Below, piece after piece: positions 53,434-63,759 of a stretch of DNA of 64,000 nt. A model generated the notes under the pieces. The model did no database searches. It was not told the origin of the DNA and was given only the letters and a program-made list of their open reading frames with translations. A program made the translations under genes and the position numbers. Location: NCBI RefSeq assembly GCF_947491795.1, contig NZ_CANLKW010000002.1, positions 112,001-176,000 of the forward strand, given 5' to 3'. Within the stretch, counting starts at the first letter, position 1. Each line of letters starts with the position of its first letter. The stretch is from an uncultured Roseobacter sp. GTDB lineage: Bacteria; Pseudomonadota; Alphaproteobacteria; Rhodobacterales; Rhodobacteraceae.

Positions 53434-54039
53434 TCAGCGGTCGCGCTCTTTCAGGGCGCGGCCCGCGTCAAACAGGCTGGATGACAGGGATATTCCTGTC
53501 TCGAACTCTCCCAGAATAACCGTGGTCGTGCCGCCGTTGGCGTCGTTGACAGTCCACTGGCGCAACTGGACCGGATTGTCGGTAAAACTCATCTGGATGT
53601 TGCCATACTCCGGATTGTCCGGATCCTGGGCCGTCACCACCGTGGCTGTCCCGTCAAAACTGTGGTCAGTTACCATGCGCGCCTGAGCAAGATTGATGTT
53701 CCGCGCGAGGATCAGTGACAGCGGCGTGCGGCGCAGCGGATAGCTTTCCGGCGGCAGGTTCGATTTCTTATCAATAATGACTACTGCGTTTGCCTCGGCG
53801 ATCACCAGCGCCTGTTCAGGCGGGTTGTATTCAAACCGCATTCGGCCCGGTCGTCGGATATACAACTGCCCCGTGCTCAGCGATCCGTCGTCGTTGATCT
53901 GTGTGAAACTGCCCTGAGCCGTTTTCAGTGCGTTCAGATAGTTGGAAATCGCGTTCAGCGACAGCTGATCCGCCTGCGCAGGTCCCAGCGCGGCAAAGGC
54001 CAGTACAAACCCAAGAACACTTCGTCTGATCACCTTCAT
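53434..54039 (-). CDS. lolA: Outer-membrane lipoprotein carrier protein LolA
   Basis: 201 residues with a signal peptide (KVIRRSVLGFVLAFAALGPAQA). The conserved blocks are the N-terminal ISNYLNALKTAQGSFTQI, the GRMRFEYNPPEQ strand and the ALVIAEANAVVIIDKKS region. LolA ferries lipoproteins across the periplasm from LolCDE to LolB. The ATG at 54039 was chosen because GAGGTG lies six bases before it; an in-frame GTG at 54048 is the alternative. It is downstream of ftsK on the same strand, separated by 100 bp and a hairpin. Confidence 0.93.
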   Translation of the reverse strand: MKVIRRSVLGFVLAFAALGPAQADQLSLNAISNYLNALKTAQGSFTQINDDGSLSTGQLYIRRPGRMRFEYNPPEQALVIAEANAVVIIDKKSNLPPESYPLRRTPLSLILARNINLAQARMVTDHSFDGTATVVTAQDPDNPEYGNIQMSFTDNPVQLRQWTVNDANGGTTTVILGEFETGISLSSSLFDAGRALKERDR

Positions 54040-54087
54040 CACAAGCACCTCACTGCGTCGTTGCCTGCAATATCATCTAGGGCGCAG

Positions 54088-54116
54088 GCCGGTGTTATGC
54101 GATAGCAAACACCGGC
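54088..54116 (-). terminator. Long hairpin between ftsK and lolA
   Basis: GCCGGTGTT (54088-54096) pairs with AACACCGGC (54108-54116); inside it TGC-GATA-GCA adds three pairs, leaving one bulged base. The stem lies 24 bp past the ftsK stop and about 50 bp before lolA. There is no T-run on either side, so it may end ftsK transcripts or stabilise the lolA message. Confidence 0.5.
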
Positions 54117-54139
54117 ATAAGCGGAAAAGTTCCCTGATT

Positions 54140-56923
54140 TCAGCCCTGTTCAGGTACGAGAATCTCACGTTTGCCCACGTGATTGGCCGGCGATACCAGA
54201 CCCTGCTCTTCCATCTGCTCTACAAGGCGCGCGGCCTTGTTATACCCGATGGCCAGTTTGCGCTGAATGTAGCTTGTGGAACACTTGCGGTCCTTGATGA
54301 CGACCTGGACCGCCGTGTCATAAAGCGCATCCTCGCCGTCTGTGTTTCCGCCAAGGCCCAGAACGGCATCGATGTTGCTTTCCGCATCTTCAGACGGCCC
54401 TTCGACAACGCCTTTGATGTAGTCCGGCTCTCCATAGGCTTTGAGGTGGTTTACGATCTCCTCAACTTCCTCATCCGAGACAAAAGGACCGTGACACCGG
54501 GTGATCTTGGCCCCGCCCGCCATGTAAAGCATGTCGCCCATGCCCAGCAGCTGCTCGGCACCCATCTCGCCCAGAATGGTACGGCTGTCGATTTTCGAGG
54601 TGACCTGGAAAGAAATCCGCGTGGGGAAGTTGGCTTTGATCGTACCGGTGATCACGTCCACCGACGGGCGCTGCGTCGCCATGATCAGGTGAATGCCCGA
54701 GGCACGCGCCATCTGTGCCAGACGCTGAATGCAGGCTTCGATTTCCTTGCCCGCGACCATCATCAGATCGGCCATCTCATCCACAATGACGACGATATAG
54801 GGCAGCGTTTCGGGTGTGTTTTCTTCCGTCTCGAACACAGGCTCGCCGGTGTCCTCATCAAATCCGGTCTGAACTGTCCGGCTGAACATCTCGCCCTTTG
54901 AGAGCGCTTCACGGACGCGACCGTTGAAACCTTCGATGTTCCGCACGCCCATTTTGGACATCTTGCGGTACCGCTCTTCCATTTCGCCCACGACCCATTT
55001 CAGCGCAACAACCGCTTTTTTGGGATCTGTTACAACAGGGCTGAGCAGATGCGGAATACCGTCATAAACGCTGAGTTCCAGCATTTTGGGGTCGATCATG
55101 ATCATGCGGCACTCTTCAGGCGTGAGCTTGTAGAGAAGCGAAAGGATCATCGTGTTGATCGCAACCGATTTACCCGAACCCGTTGTACCGGCAATCAGCA
55201 GGTGGGGCATTTTGGCCAGGTTGGCCACGACAGGGTCACCGCCAATGTCCTTGCCCAGGGCCAGTGGCAGCCGCTGATTGCTGTCGCCGAAATCGCGTGC
55301 CGACAGGATTTCGCGCAGGACAACTTTCTCGCGGCTCTCATTGGGCAGCTCAATGCCGATCACGGACCGCCCGGGCACAGTAGAGACGCGCGCCGAAAGG
55401 GCGGCCATTGATCGCGCGATGTCATCCGCCAGACCGATTACACGGCTGGCCTTCAAACCCGGTGCAGGCTCCAGTTCGTACATTGTGACAACAGGGCCGG
55501 GGCGCACCGCAACAATCTCGCCCTTCACCCCATAGTCATCCAGCACAGATTCAAGCATGCGGGCATTTTCTTCCAGCGCTTCTTCGCTCAGATGCAGACG
55601 GGGAACTTCAACGGGGTTTTCCAGCAGGTTGAGTGGTGGCAGCTCAAAACCGGGGTGCGTTTCATCAAACGACAGAGCCGGCTGCGCCTCTGCCTGTGCC
55701 CGGCGGGAGGGCTGGACAGGTTTGCGCGCAGGCTGCTGCACAACGCGGCGCGGCTCTGCAACCGGGATTTCAGGTGTCTGAAGGGGTGGCTCTTCGGTGA
55801 ATTCTGCAATGTCTTCGTCAAACACCGGTGCGGGCGGCACGGCATTTCCACCACTCGTCAGCGGCGGCTCGGCCCGCAGACCGGTGGTGTCCAGAACCAG
55901 CGGGTCGGGCCCGCGTCCGCGGCCTCTGGTCAGCGGTGCCGTCGTTGGCGTATGCACGGCGGTTCCGGACCTGACACGTGATTTGATCACATCAGCGATA
56001 CGGGCCTTGATCCGATCTTCGCCAGGGGCGTCCACGTCGTCGGTAAAGTCTCCGGCATCCACCAGTTCCTGTTCGGGCATCACATCAGAGCGCCGCACAA
56101 GACCCGGCATTTTGGAAAAGATACCTGGTTTGCTGATTTCCGGCTCACGGAATGCAGGTTTTGCCGGGGGAGGCGCAATTTCAGTCGCCTGTTCAGCAGC
56201 TTCGCGTGCACGCGCACGACGGTCGGCCGCACGGGCAGATACAAGCTGGGCTGCATTGATGGTGCTGCTGGCACTCATTCCCAGCAGAGCCCTGATGCCA
56301 GCATAGACCATAATCAGCCCCAGCAGCAGAAAGCGCCCGATCCGCTTCAGCTCATCCCGGGTAAAGCCCAGAACAAATGCGCCCAGTGCCAGAATACCCA
56401 GCGCCATTAGGAAAGACATCAGTTTGACCGTCACAACCGATCCGATGGGCAGCAGCGTCAGCAATGCCCCCATGACCGTATCGCCAAAGAGACCGCCCAG
56501 ACCAAAGCTGTGCGTGTCGAGCCAGTTGCCCGCAGGCGTCAGGGTTGCAGCATAAATCGAGCCCGCAGCGATGGCGATCGGTGCAAAAATCAGACGGCCC
56601 ACGGCCCGTTCAGCGCCGGTATGCAGGGCGAAACGCAGCCCCCAGGCGAGCAGAACGATCCCCAGACCCCAGGAACCCCAGCCGACAATCATGAACAGCG
56701 GTGCCGCTATCGACGCCCCGGTCCGGCCCATCCAGTTTTGAGTCTGCGCATCGGTGGAGACCATCCAGTTTGGATCATCCGGCGTGTAAGAGGCGATCAT
56801 CGCGCAGGCCATCAGCCCCAGAGCAATCAGAACAAGCCCGAAAAGCTCCCTGCCCCGTTTTTCCATCGCCTGGGCCATGTTGCTGTCCAGAAGCGGATCG
56901 CGCCCTTTTGTCTGATATGCCAT
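54140..56923 (-). CDS. ftsK: DNA translocase FtsK
   Basis: 927 residues. About four N-terminal membrane helices (residues about 28-220) anchor it at the septum; a proline- and arginine-rich linker follows (about 230-420). The motor domain has Walker A GTTGSGKS with Lys585 and Walker [12 protein letters not shown], and the C-terminal winged-helix gamma domain ([23 protein letters not shown]) reads KOPS sites. FtsK moves chromosome ends to dif during division. A TTG/ATG start alternative was not needed: the ATG at 56923 gives a normal N-terminus. The upstream gene is a DapC-like aminotransferase, 19 bp away. Confidence 0.97.
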   Translation of the reverse strand: MAYQTKGRDPLLDSNMAQAMEKRGRELFGLVLIALGLMACAMIASYTPDDPNWMVSTDAQTQNWMGRTGASIAAPLFMIVGWGSWGLGIVLLAWGLRFALHTGAERAVGRLIFAPIAIAAGSIYAATLTPAGNWLDTHSFGLGGLFGDTVMGALLTLLPIGSVVTVKLMSFLMALGILALGAFVLGFTRDELKRIGRFLLLGLIMVYAGIRALLGMSASSTINAAQLVSARAADRRARAREAAEQATEIAPPPAKPAFREPEISKPGIFSKMPGLVRRSDVMPEQELVDAGDFTDDVDAPGEDRIKARIADVIKSRVRSGTAVHTPTTAPLTRGRGRGPDPLVLDTTGLRAEPPLTSGGNAVPPAPVFDEDIAEFTEEPPLQTPEIPVAEPRRVVQQPARKPVQPSRRAQAEAQPALSFDETHPGFELPPLNLLENPVEVPRLHLSEEALEENARMLESVLDDYGVKGEIVAVRPGPVVTMYELEPAPGLKASRVIGLADDIARSMAALSARVSTVPGRSVIGIELPNESREKVVLREILSARDFGDSNQRLPLALGKDIGGDPVVANLAKMPHLLIAGTTGSGKSVAINTMILSLLYKLTPEECRMIMIDPKMLELSVYDGIPHLLSPVVTDPKKAVVALKWVVGEMEERYRKMSKMGVRNIEGFNGRVREALSKGEMFSRTVQTGFDEDTGEPVFETEENTPETLPYIVVIVDEMADLMMVAGKEIEACIQRLAQMARASGIHLIMATQRPSVDVITGTIKANFPTRISFQVTSKIDSRTILGEMGAEQLLGMGDMLYMAGGAKITRCHGPFVSDEEVEEIVNHLKAYGEPDYIKGVVEGPSEDAESNIDAVLGLGGNTDGEDALYDTAVQVVIKDRKCSTSYIQRKLAIGYNKAARLVEQMEEQGLVSPANHVGKREILVPEQG

Positions 56924-56942
56924 AGCTCTGATCCCTCGTGCT

Positions 56943-58127
56943 TTATTGCGGATAGAGGCAATCGCGGATCAGTTCGATCCCGCGCGCCGTTTCCGCTTTT
57001 GGAGCCACCATTGCGGCCCTGATATACCCCTGTCCGGGGTTCACCCCGTTCCAGTCCTGCGCTAGGTACCCGCCGGGCAGAACCCGCACGCCTGTTTCGC
57101 ACCACAGCTTTACCGCTGCTTCTTCATCGTTTCTGACCGGCAGCCACAGGAAAAACCCGGCCTCCGGGCTGGTGTAACCGGGGACATTGCCCAGAATGCG
57201 GTCTGCAACTTCGTACTTTTCGACATACATCGCCCGGTTTTCCACGACGTGTTCCTCGTCGTCCCAGACCGCTGCGGACGCCATCTGCACCGGCAAAGGC
57301 AAAGGTGAGCCGGCATAGTTTCTCAGCTGCTTGATTTCTTTTATGTTCTTCCCGCCGCTTGCAACAAATCCGGAGCGGAGACCTGGCAGGTTTGAACGCT
57401 TCGAGAGCGAGTGGAATATCACCACACGTTCCGGGTCTGCGCCCATTTCGTGCGCCACCTGCAGCGCACCCACAGGTGCCTGGCCACGGTAAATCTCGGA
57501 ATAGCATTCATCGGCAAAAACGCGGAAATCGTACTGCTCGGCCAGCTCGATCAGATCGCGCCAGTACGCTTCGCTGGCGACTGCCCCCTGCGGATTTGCA
57601 GGTGAGCAGATAAACGCAGCCGTAGTCCGGTTCAAAACTTCTTCCGGAAGGCTCCTGTAATCCGGCAGATGGCCATTTTCGGCTGTCGCAGGCACCATGA
57701 TCGGATCTGCCGCCACGGACAGGGACGCAATCATGTAGACCTGATAGAATGGGTTTGGCATCAGGATTGCGGGTTTCCCGCCTGCCTTGGTCTCGGGGCA
57801 CAGCGCCATGACCGCATTGTAGAGCCCTTCCCGTGTCCCGTTTAGCGCCATAACGTTGCTTTCAGGATCAAGCGGGACGCCATAGCGCCGCTGCACAAAA
57901 CCACAGATGGCTGTTTTCAGTGCCGGTGCCGCATCATTCGGAGGATAGCTGTTAAATCCGGCGGCATTCTCGACGATCTTGTCGGTCACCCAGGCTGGAA
58001 ACGGGTGTTTCGGCTCACCAATTGTCATATGAACCGGCGTGCCGCCACCTTCATGCACGTCTAAAAGAGCGCGCAGACGCGGCCACGCATGAGCCGGAAG
58101 GTTCGAAAACCGCTCGGGGTACACCAT
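56943..58127 (-). CDS. dapC: DapC-like class I/II aminotransferase
   Basis: 394 residues, fold type I PLP enzyme. The Schiff-base lysine is Lys243 in [15 protein letters not shown], a block characteristic of N-succinyl-LL-diaminopimelate aminotransferases. [17 protein letters not shown] and [12 protein letters not shown] hold the usual Asn and Asp-x-Cys-Tyr PLP contacts. It would supply diaminopimelate for lysine and cell wall. It lies directly before ftsK on the same strand with 19 bp between, so the two may be cotranscribed. Confidence 0.85.
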   Translation of the reverse strand: MVYPERFSNLPAHAWPRLRALLDVHEGGGTPVHMTIGEPKHPFPAWVTDKIVENAAGFNSYPPNDAAPALKTAICGFVQRRYGVPLDPESNVMALNGTREGLYNAVMALCPETKAGGKPAILMPNPFYQVYMIASLSVAADPIMVPATAENGHLPDYRSLPEEVLNRTTAAFICSPANPQGAVASEAYWRDLIELAEQYDFRVFADECYSEIYRGQAPVGALQVAHEMGADPERVVIFHSLSKRSNLPGLRSGFVASGGKNIKEIKQLRNYAGSPLPLPVQMASAAVWDDEEHVVENRAMYVEKYEVADRILGNVPGYTSPEAGFFLWLPVRNDEEAAVKLWCETGVRVLPGGYLAQDWNGVNPGQGYIRAAMVAPKAETARGIELIRDCLYPQ

Positions 58128-58235
58128 TATAAAACTGCCTCAGGTCGGGATCATTCGCGTCCCGTTTCCCCCAAAGTACCTAAGGCACTGGCCTGCGTCC
58201 AGAAAAACGCGCAGCTAAATCACAATTTGTGGCTT

Positions 58236-59564
58236 TTAGGCCAGAGCGGCCTCTGCCGCGACCCCGGTGCGCAGCAACGCCTCCTCCTGATCCGGGGCGC
58301 CCATCAGCATCAGACCACACCCCGGTGTGCCGGTTGGAAGGCTCAGCGCGCAGAGCCCCATGAGGTTCCCGATGCGTGTATTGCGCAGCGACAGGAGGTT
58401 TTCGGTCACATAGTAGTCATGATCCGTATTCAGACGCTCCAGATTTGGCGGCAGGATAGGAGCAGTGGGCAGGATCACGGCATCAAATCCAGCAGTGGTC
58501 TTGTCATAGGCCATGCGGGCCGCCTCCAGTGCAGCCCAGGCCGCGACATAGTCCGGGCCGGAATGGTTACGCCCCAGACGGAATCTTTCCAGTATCTCAG
58601 CGTACATGGCCTCCGGGTTGGCTTCGATCACATCGCGCCAGAGCCCATAAGCCTCGCACGTGTAAAGACATGTCGTAAGCGCCATCGCGTCAGAGATTTC
58701 CGGTATGTGGATACGGCTGATCTGCGCGCCCGCGTTGCCCAGTTTGACAACCGTTTCCTGAAAGGCGCTGAGCGGAACATCCCGCACGTCATCCATTGCA
58801 ACTGTTTCCAGAACTGCAAACCGCTTGCCCGCGAGCGTGGCACCCGTCAGATCGGCTGGCCTGCCGCCCTCCAGGGCTGCCAGCAGGTGGGCACTGTCCT
58901 CGACCGAACGGCACAGAGGCCCCACCGTGTCGAACCTGAGCGCCAGCGGTACAACCCCCTCCAGGCTGAGGCGCCCGGCTGTGGTCTTGAGACCCACCAG
59001 ATCGTTCCAGGCAGAAGGGATACGTACAGAGCCGCCGGTGTCCGACCCTATGCCAGCTGCGGCCAGATCAAATGCCACCGATGCGGCAGCGCCGGATGAA
59101 GAACCACCTGGTACCGCGCCAGGATCGTTTACACAGGGCGGGGTTGCCGTACTTGGATTGTACCCGAGACCTGAAAACGCAAGCTCGCTCATGTGGGTCT
59201 TTCCCAGACAGACCAGACCTGCTGCGGTTGCGTTTGCCAGCACCTGCGCATCCCTTTCCGGGACGCGGCCCTGCAGCAACAGCGAGCCTGCTTCTGTGCC
59301 CGTTCCGGCAGTATCAAACAGGTCCTTCCAACTGATCGGAACGCCATCCAGCATGGACCGGCGCTGGCCCAGACGCGCGCGTTCTGCTGCTGCGGCGGCT
59401 TCGGCCTCTGCCCGGTCTGCGGTCACGCGCGCATATATACGGTCACGCTGGGGGTGTGCGTCGATGGCATCGAGGTAAGTCCGGGTCAGCACCCGCGGGT
59501 CGATCTCGCCCGACCCGATACCACGCCCCAGCGCGGTTGCGGTCATTTTCAGCCATTCCTGCAT
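58236..59564 (-). CDS. Amidase (amidase-signature family)
   Basis: 442 residues. The Ser-cisSer-Lys triad is visible: Lys80 in ISWKDLFDTAG, the Ser155-157 run in PGGSSSGAA and nucleophile Ser179 in GSDTGGSVRIPSAW. VGLKTTAGRLS and DTVGPLCRSVEDSA complete the signature. Enzymes of this family cleave diverse amides; the substrate is unknown, and a GatA role is unlikely given no GatB/C nearby and different surrounding sequence. It is divergent from the UbiH-type gene with 89 bp between starts, and 108 bp separates it from dapC. Confidence 0.92.
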   Translation of the reverse strand: MQEWLKMTATALGRGIGSGEIDPRVLTRTYLDAIDAHPQRDRIYARVTADRAEAEAAAAAERARLGQRRSMLDGVPISWKDLFDTAGTGTEAGSLLLQGRVPERDAQVLANATAAGLVCLGKTHMSELAFSGLGYNPSTATPPCVNDPGAVPGGSSSGAAASVAFDLAAAGIGSDTGGSVRIPSAWNDLVGLKTTAGRLSLEGVVPLALRFDTVGPLCRSVEDSAHLLAALEGGRPADLTGATLAGKRFAVLETVAMDDVRDVPLSAFQETVVKLGNAGAQISRIHIPEISDAMALTTCLYTCEAYGLWRDVIEANPEAMYAEILERFRLGRNHSGPDYVAAWAALEAARMAYDKTTAGFDAVILPTAPILPPNLERLNTDHDYYVTENLLSLRNTRIGNLMGLCALSLPTGTPGCGLMLMGAPDQEEALLRTGVAAEAALA

Positions 59565-59653
59565 GTCAGAACCCCCGGTACTTCATTTCTGGCGGAACGG
59601 TAGCGACGCAAGCGCGCATGGACAATCCCCCGCCAGCCGTGCAGGAACACAGC

Positions 59654-60880
59654 ATGGATACGGACAGCGACATTGTTATCGTGGGCGGCGGGCTGAACGG
59701 GCCAGCCCTGGCGATTGCGCTTGCAGAAGCCGGTGTATCGGTCACTATCATTGACGCCCTGCCCGAACAAACCTTTGCGGATGCCGGTTTTGATGGCCGG
59801 TCCTATGCGCTGGCGCTGTCATCCACCAGAATGCTGCAGGCGACCGGGCTTTGGGACGGCCTCGAAGACAACGCGCAGCCGATGCTGGACATCAAGGTAA
59901 CAGATGGCCGTGCGGGTGAAGGGCCCTCGCCCTTCTTCATGCATTTTGATCATGCCGAGATCGAAGAGGGCCCGATGGGCTATATGGTCGAGGACAGGCA
60001 TCTGCGCCCCGCGTTGCAACAAGCCATCAACCAGGCTCCCGCTGTTACACGGATCAATGGTGTCCGGGTTACTGATCAGCTTGCCGACGCGACGAGCATC
60101 ACCGTGACACTTGATGACGGACGCCGGATCCGCGCCCGGCTGCTGGTCGGTTGTGACGGCAGGGGGTCACAAACCGCGCAACGCGCCGGAATTGGCAGAA
60201 CCGGCTGGAGCTATGATCAGACAGCGCTGGTCTGTGCCATCAGGCACGAACTGCCCCACAATGGCGTCGCACATCAGTTCTTTATGCCACCGGGGCCTCT
60301 TGCCATTTTACCGCTGACAGGCAATCGCGCCTCTATAGTGTGGAGCGAAACCACGGCCAATGCTGCCCGGATCAACGCCATGAGTGATGCAGATTATCTC
60401 GACGTTCTGCGCCCGCGTTTCGGCAGCTTCCTCGGTGACATTCAGCTTGCTGGTGCCCGCTACAGCTATCCGCTGTCTCTGTCGCTGGCCAACTCTATGA
60501 CAGCGCCGCGTGTCGCGCTGGCCGGGGATGCAGCCCACGGTGTCCATCCCATCGCGGGTCAGGGCCTGAATGCAGGTTTCAGAGATATTGCAGCGCTTGC
60601 CGAAGTCATCACAGATGCGCGGCGGCGTGGCGAGGACATCGGATCAGAAACAACTCTGGCCGCCTATCAGACATGGCGACGGTTCGACAACACAACGCTC
60701 GCGCTTGCGACAGATACGTTCAACCGGTTGTTTTCAAATGATAACCCAATTTTACGCGCAACGCGCGACATTGGCATGGGGATTGTAGGGAAATTTCCGG
60801 CACTGCGGCGCGGCTTTATTCGTGAAGCAGCTGGATTGACCGGAGAGTTGCCGCGCCTCATGAAGGGCCGGCCGCTCTAG
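59654..60880 (+). CDS. UbiH/UbiF-family FAD-dependent hydroxylase
   Basis: 408 residues. [17 protein letters not shown] is the FAD ADP-binding fold at the N-terminus, [17 protein letters not shown] the DG motif, and [23 protein letters not shown] the GD motif with FAD contacts. The profile is that of ubiquinone-pathway ring hydroxylases (UbiH/F/L group), which in alphaproteobacteria can hydroxylate one or more ring positions. The ATG at 59654 has AGGA upstream; an alternative at 59618 has no ribosome site. Its stop overlaps that of the convergent Trm112-like gene by 4 bp. Confidence 0.9.
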   Translation: MDTDSDIVIVGGGLNGPALAIALAEAGVSVTIIDALPEQTFADAGFDGRSYALALSSTRMLQATGLWDGLEDNAQPMLDIKVTDGRAGEGPSPFFMHFDHAEIEEGPMGYMVEDRHLRPALQQAINQAPAVTRINGVRVTDQLADATSITVTLDDGRRIRARLLVGCDGRGSQTAQRAGIGRTGWSYDQTALVCAIRHELPHNGVAHQFFMPPGPLAILPLTGNRASIVWSETTANAARINAMSDADYLDVLRPRFGSFLGDIQLAGARYSYPLSLSLANSMTAPRVALAGDAAHGVHPIAGQGLNAGFRDIAALAEVITDARRRGEDIGSETTLAAYQTWRRFDNTTLALATDTFNRLFSNDNPILRATRDIGMGIVGKFPALRRGFIREAAGLTGELPRLMKGRPL

Positions 60881-61062
60881 TCGAGCGCGCGCGCCTCATC
60901 CGCGAGCATCACAGGGATACCGTTCCGGATCGGATAAGCCATTTTGCCCTGACGCGAGATCAGTTCCTGGCGTTCTGCGTCATACTCCAGCGTAGTATGA
61001 GTGTGCGGGCAGATCAGCGCTTCCAGCATCCGCCGCTCGACTGAAACTGCGCCGTCGGTCAT
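60877..61062 (-). CDS. Trm112-family protein (YcaR-like) with reduced cysteine content
   Basis: 61 residues. [22 protein letters not shown], then [13 protein letters not shown], follow the YcaR/Trm112 pattern (here in two pieces [14 protein letters not shown] and [11 protein letters not shown]). Most relatives carry two CxxC zinc pairs; only one cysteine is seen here, at CPHTH, so a zinc site is probably lost, as in many alphaproteobacterial forms. Eukaryotic Trm112 activates methyltransferases; the bacterial role is not established. Its ATG overlaps the LON-domain gene stop (61059-61062). Confidence 0.82.
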   Translation of the reverse strand: MTDGAVSVERRMLEALICPHTHTTLEYDAERQELISRQGKMAYPIRNGIPVMLADEARALD

Positions 61063-61703
61063 TGAATCATCTCGCTTTCTGTACCGCCCCGCAGGGTGTA
61101 TTCGATCAGAGTGACAAGGGTCTCGCGCCGTGTGGGCAGCGATGGTGCCTCTAACAGAGCCTGTTTATCTTCGGGATCAAAGTCCAGCATCATCGACAGG
61201 GAATTGATGAGCAGCTCATCATCTGCTTCTTTAAGCGTATCCCAGTCTGCCGACAATTCGCGCGCATCAAAGTACCGTTCCAACAACGACAGAAACGTCT
61301 CGCGCGAAAAACCCGGGTCACGTTCTTCGGGACCGAGATCACGGTCAAAGCCATCCCATTGCACATCACAGCGCCTGTAGGGTGTGAACCCTTCGACCTC
61401 CTTTGCGACGCGGAACCGGGACACACCACCAAGGGTGATCAGATACCGGCCGTCTTCGGTTTCAGAAAACTGCGTTATTCTGCCGGCGCAGCCAATCGTG
61501 TGCAGACCATTCCCGTTTCGCCCGGGGACTTCATTCGGCTGGATCATTCCGATGATCCGCGTCGGCGTTTTCAGCGCGTCTTCCAGCATCTGCAGATATC
61601 GGGGTTCGAAAATATGCAGCGGAAGCCGGGCCCGGGGCAACAACAGCGCCCCGGGCAGGGGGAAGATTGCAATCGTCTCGGGGAGCTCTGCAGCGTTGAT
61701 CAT
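61059..61703 (-). CDS. LON substrate-binding (PUA-like) domain protein
   Basis: 214 residues matching the N-terminal domain of Lon protease without its ATPase or peptidase: [43 protein letters not shown] and [21 protein letters not shown] (quoted in parts: [29 protein letters not shown]). The role of standalone domains is unclear; protein or ligand binding is likely. It lies between the thioredoxin gene upstream (28 bp) and the Trm112-like gene downstream (4-bp overlap). Confidence 0.88.
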   Translation of the reverse strand: MINAAELPETIAIFPLPGALLLPRARLPLHIFEPRYLQMLEDALKTPTRIIGMIQPNEVPGRNGNGLHTIGCAGRITQFSETEDGRYLITLGGVSRFRVAKEVEGFTPYRRCDVQWDGFDRDLGPEERDPGFSRETFLSLLERYFDARELSADWDTLKEADDELLINSLSMMLDFDPEDKQALLEAPSLPTRRETLVTLIEYTLRGGTESEMIQ

Positions 61704-61730
61704 GATAATCGACGTAGCCCGTCCGGGCCC

Positions 61731-62648
61731 TCAGGCAAATATCATTGAGCTCAGCTTGCGGCGTCCGTTCAGCATGATCGGATCATTGGGCTTGAGGGCT
61801 TCAAAGATTGTGAAAAGCTGGGCCTTTGCGGCGCCATCGTTCCATTCCCGGTCCCGGCGGAACAGCTCCAGCAAAGCATCCACTGCTGCCTCGACATCCC
61901 CGTTTGCATGCAGCGCCTGAGCAAGGTCAAAACGGGCCTGCATATCGTCCGGGTCAGCTTCTACAGCCGAGCGCAGATCGTCCAGCGGGCCAGCCCTCTC
62001 TGCCTGCCGGGCCAGTTCCAGCTGGGCGTTCGCTGCCTCCAGTTCAGGGGCCTTGGAAATCTCGGCTGGCGCGCCGTTCAGAATGGCCTCTGCCTGATCA
62101 AGCTCGCCCATGGCGATGTGCGCGCGCACCAGGCCACCATACGCACCTGCATGGTTCGGGTCTTCACCCAGAATCGCCGCAAAGGTCTGGGCCGCATCTG
62201 TTGCCGCTCCCTCTCCCAGCATTTCCTCTGCCGCTGCAACGGCTTCATCCAGCTGTTCACCGGGGGCCTCGCCGCCACCTGCCTTGATGACGCGGTCGAC
62301 GAATGCTTTGATTTCCGACGGCGGTACTGCACCCTGAAAGCCATCCACAGGCTGACCTTTGTGAAATGCATAAACCGTGGGGATCGACTGGATCTGCAGC
62401 TGACCGGCAATCATCTGCGCCTCGTCAACGTTGATCTTGACCATTTTCACCGCGCCTTTGGCCGCGCGTACGGCTTCCTCCAGTTGTGGTCCCAGCGTTT
62501 TGCAGGGCCCGCACCAGGGTGCCCAGAAATCCACGATCACCGGAATTGTCTGCGAGGTTTCAACTACATCGGCCATGAAGGTGGCCTCTGTGCTGTCTTT
62601 GATCAGGTCATCCGCAGCAGGTGCCGCACCTAGGTTCAGATCCATCAT
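61731..62648 (-). CDS. YbbN-like co-chaperone thioredoxin with TPR region
   Basis: 305 residues. The thioredoxin domain (about 25-130) has the redox motif WAPWCGPCK with Cys46 and Cys49, so it keeps both cysteines unlike E. coli YbbN. The C-terminal part (about 140-305) is helical with TPR-like repeats: AAAEEMLGEGAATDAAQ, HAGAYGGLVRAHIAMGELDQA and the DPDDMQARFDLAQAL tail (given in short parts: AGAYGGLVRAH, MQARFDLAQAL). YbbN proteins assist DnaK/GroEL folding under oxidative stress. The first two codons are both ATG; either may start. It follows exonuclease III by 53 bp. Confidence 0.9.
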   Translation of the reverse strand: MMDLNLGAAPAADDLIKDSTEATFMADVVETSQTIPVIVDFWAPWCGPCKTLGPQLEEAVRAAKGAVKMVKINVDEAQMIAGQLQIQSIPTVYAFHKGQPVDGFQGAVPPSEIKAFVDRVIKAGGGEAPGEQLDEAVAAAEEMLGEGAATDAAQTFAAILGEDPNHAGAYGGLVRAHIAMGELDQAEAILNGAPAEISKAPELEAANAQLELARQAERAGPLDDLRSAVEADPDDMQARFDLAQALHANGDVEAAVDALLELFRRDREWNDGAAKAQLFTIFEALKPNDPIMLNGRRKLSSMIFA

Positions 62649-62701
62649 GTCGTCCGTCCTGTTCTGTCGCGTCTGCGTTATATGGGAGCGTTACGTCGAA
62701 T

Positions 62702-63490
62702 TCAAAGGTCAAAAGTGGCGAATACCGGTGCGTGATCACTTGGCTTTTCCCAGCCCCGCGCAGACCGCAGAATACGGCTGGAGTGCCCGGCCTGAGCGAT
62801 ATCCGACGTGGCCCAGACATGGTCCAGCCTGCGGCCTTTGTCGGCCCCGTCCCAGTCAGCGGCGCGGTAAGACCACCAGCTGTAAAGCCGCCCTTCCGGG
62901 ATGTCCTGGCGCGTGATATCCACCCAGCCGCCCGCATCCTGCGTCTGCGCCAGATGCTCAACCTCAATCGGCGTGTGGCTGACAATCTTGAGCAGTTTTT
63001 TGTGATCCCAGACATCGTCTTCGCGTGGCGCAATGTTCAGATCGCCGACCAGGATCGATTTTTCAGGTTTTTCGCGGTGAAACCAGTCACGCATGTCGGT
63101 CAGGTAGTCGAGTTTCTGGCCGAACTTCTCATTGATTGCCCGGTCAGGCTTGTCGCCTCCGGCAGGCACGTAGAAATTGTGGATCGTCACGCCATTGTCC
63201 AGCTGCCCGGCGATGTGACGCGCATGCCCAAGCGCGGCAAAGTCCTCGGACCCTGCTTCGCGGAGGGGCAGTTTGGACAGGATTGCGACACCGTTATATC
63301 CCTTTTGGCCACGCGCCACGCAATGCGCGTAACCGGCGGCGGCGAAAGCTTCGAGCGGCATCTTATCTACCGGGCTTTTGCATTCCTGCAGGCACAGGAC
63401 ATCCGGGCCTTGCTCGGCCAGCAGTTTCAGCACCAGATCAGCGCGCAGTCTTACGGAATTGATGTTCCAGGTCGCGAGGGAAAAAGGCAT
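62702..63490 (-). CDS. xth: Exodeoxyribonuclease III
   Basis: 262 residues. FSLATWNINSVRLR starts the fold; Glu36 in LCLQECKS is the metal ligand, GDLNIAP the central Asp/Asn block and SDHAPVFATF the catalytic Asp-His near the end. The enzyme cuts AP sites and removes nucleotides from 3' ends in base-excision repair. The ATG at 63490 was chosen for its match to the family start; a longer frame to 63550 adds residues without similarity. Confidence 0.94.
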   Translation of the reverse strand: MPFSLATWNINSVRLRADLVLKLLAEQGPDVLCLQECKSPVDKMPLEAFAAAGYAHCVARGQKGYNGVAILSKLPLREAGSEDFAALGHARHIAGQLDNGVTIHNFYVPAGGDKPDRAINEKFGQKLDYLTDMRDWFHREKPEKSILVGDLNIAPREDDVWDHKKLLKIVSHTPIEVEHLAQTQDAGGWVDITRQDIPEGRLYSWWSYRAADWDGADKGRRLDHVWATSDIAQAGHSSRILRSARGWEKPSDHAPVFATFDL

Positions 63491-63623
63491 CTGAAGGGCT
63501 CCGGCAAATGAATCTGGAGCACAGTATCCCGACGCGTTCTGCTGCACCATGCCCCGTCTGCGGGTTAACGTCGAAAAAGCAGCAAGCGCCGGGCCTCTCC
63601 CGGGTCACAGGAATCGACCGGAC

Positions 63624-63650
63624 AAAAAAAGACCGGGCATAAAGCCCGGC
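63624..63650 (-). terminator. Rho-independent terminator of the response-regulator gene
   Basis: Read on the minus strand, GGCCGGGC, loop TTTAT, GCCCGGTC and then seven Ts (stem arms 63644-63649 and 63633-63638; T-run 63630-63624). It lies about 110 bp after the stop at 63760, in the gap before xth. Confidence 0.88.
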
Positions 63651-63759
63651 CAAGTCCAACAGGGAGGTGCATGTCATAACCCGGACATGCGCGGGATAAC
63701 TTAAGCCTAGAGCATTTTAGTTAACGTTTCATTGACGCACGTCAAAATGTGAACGTGCC

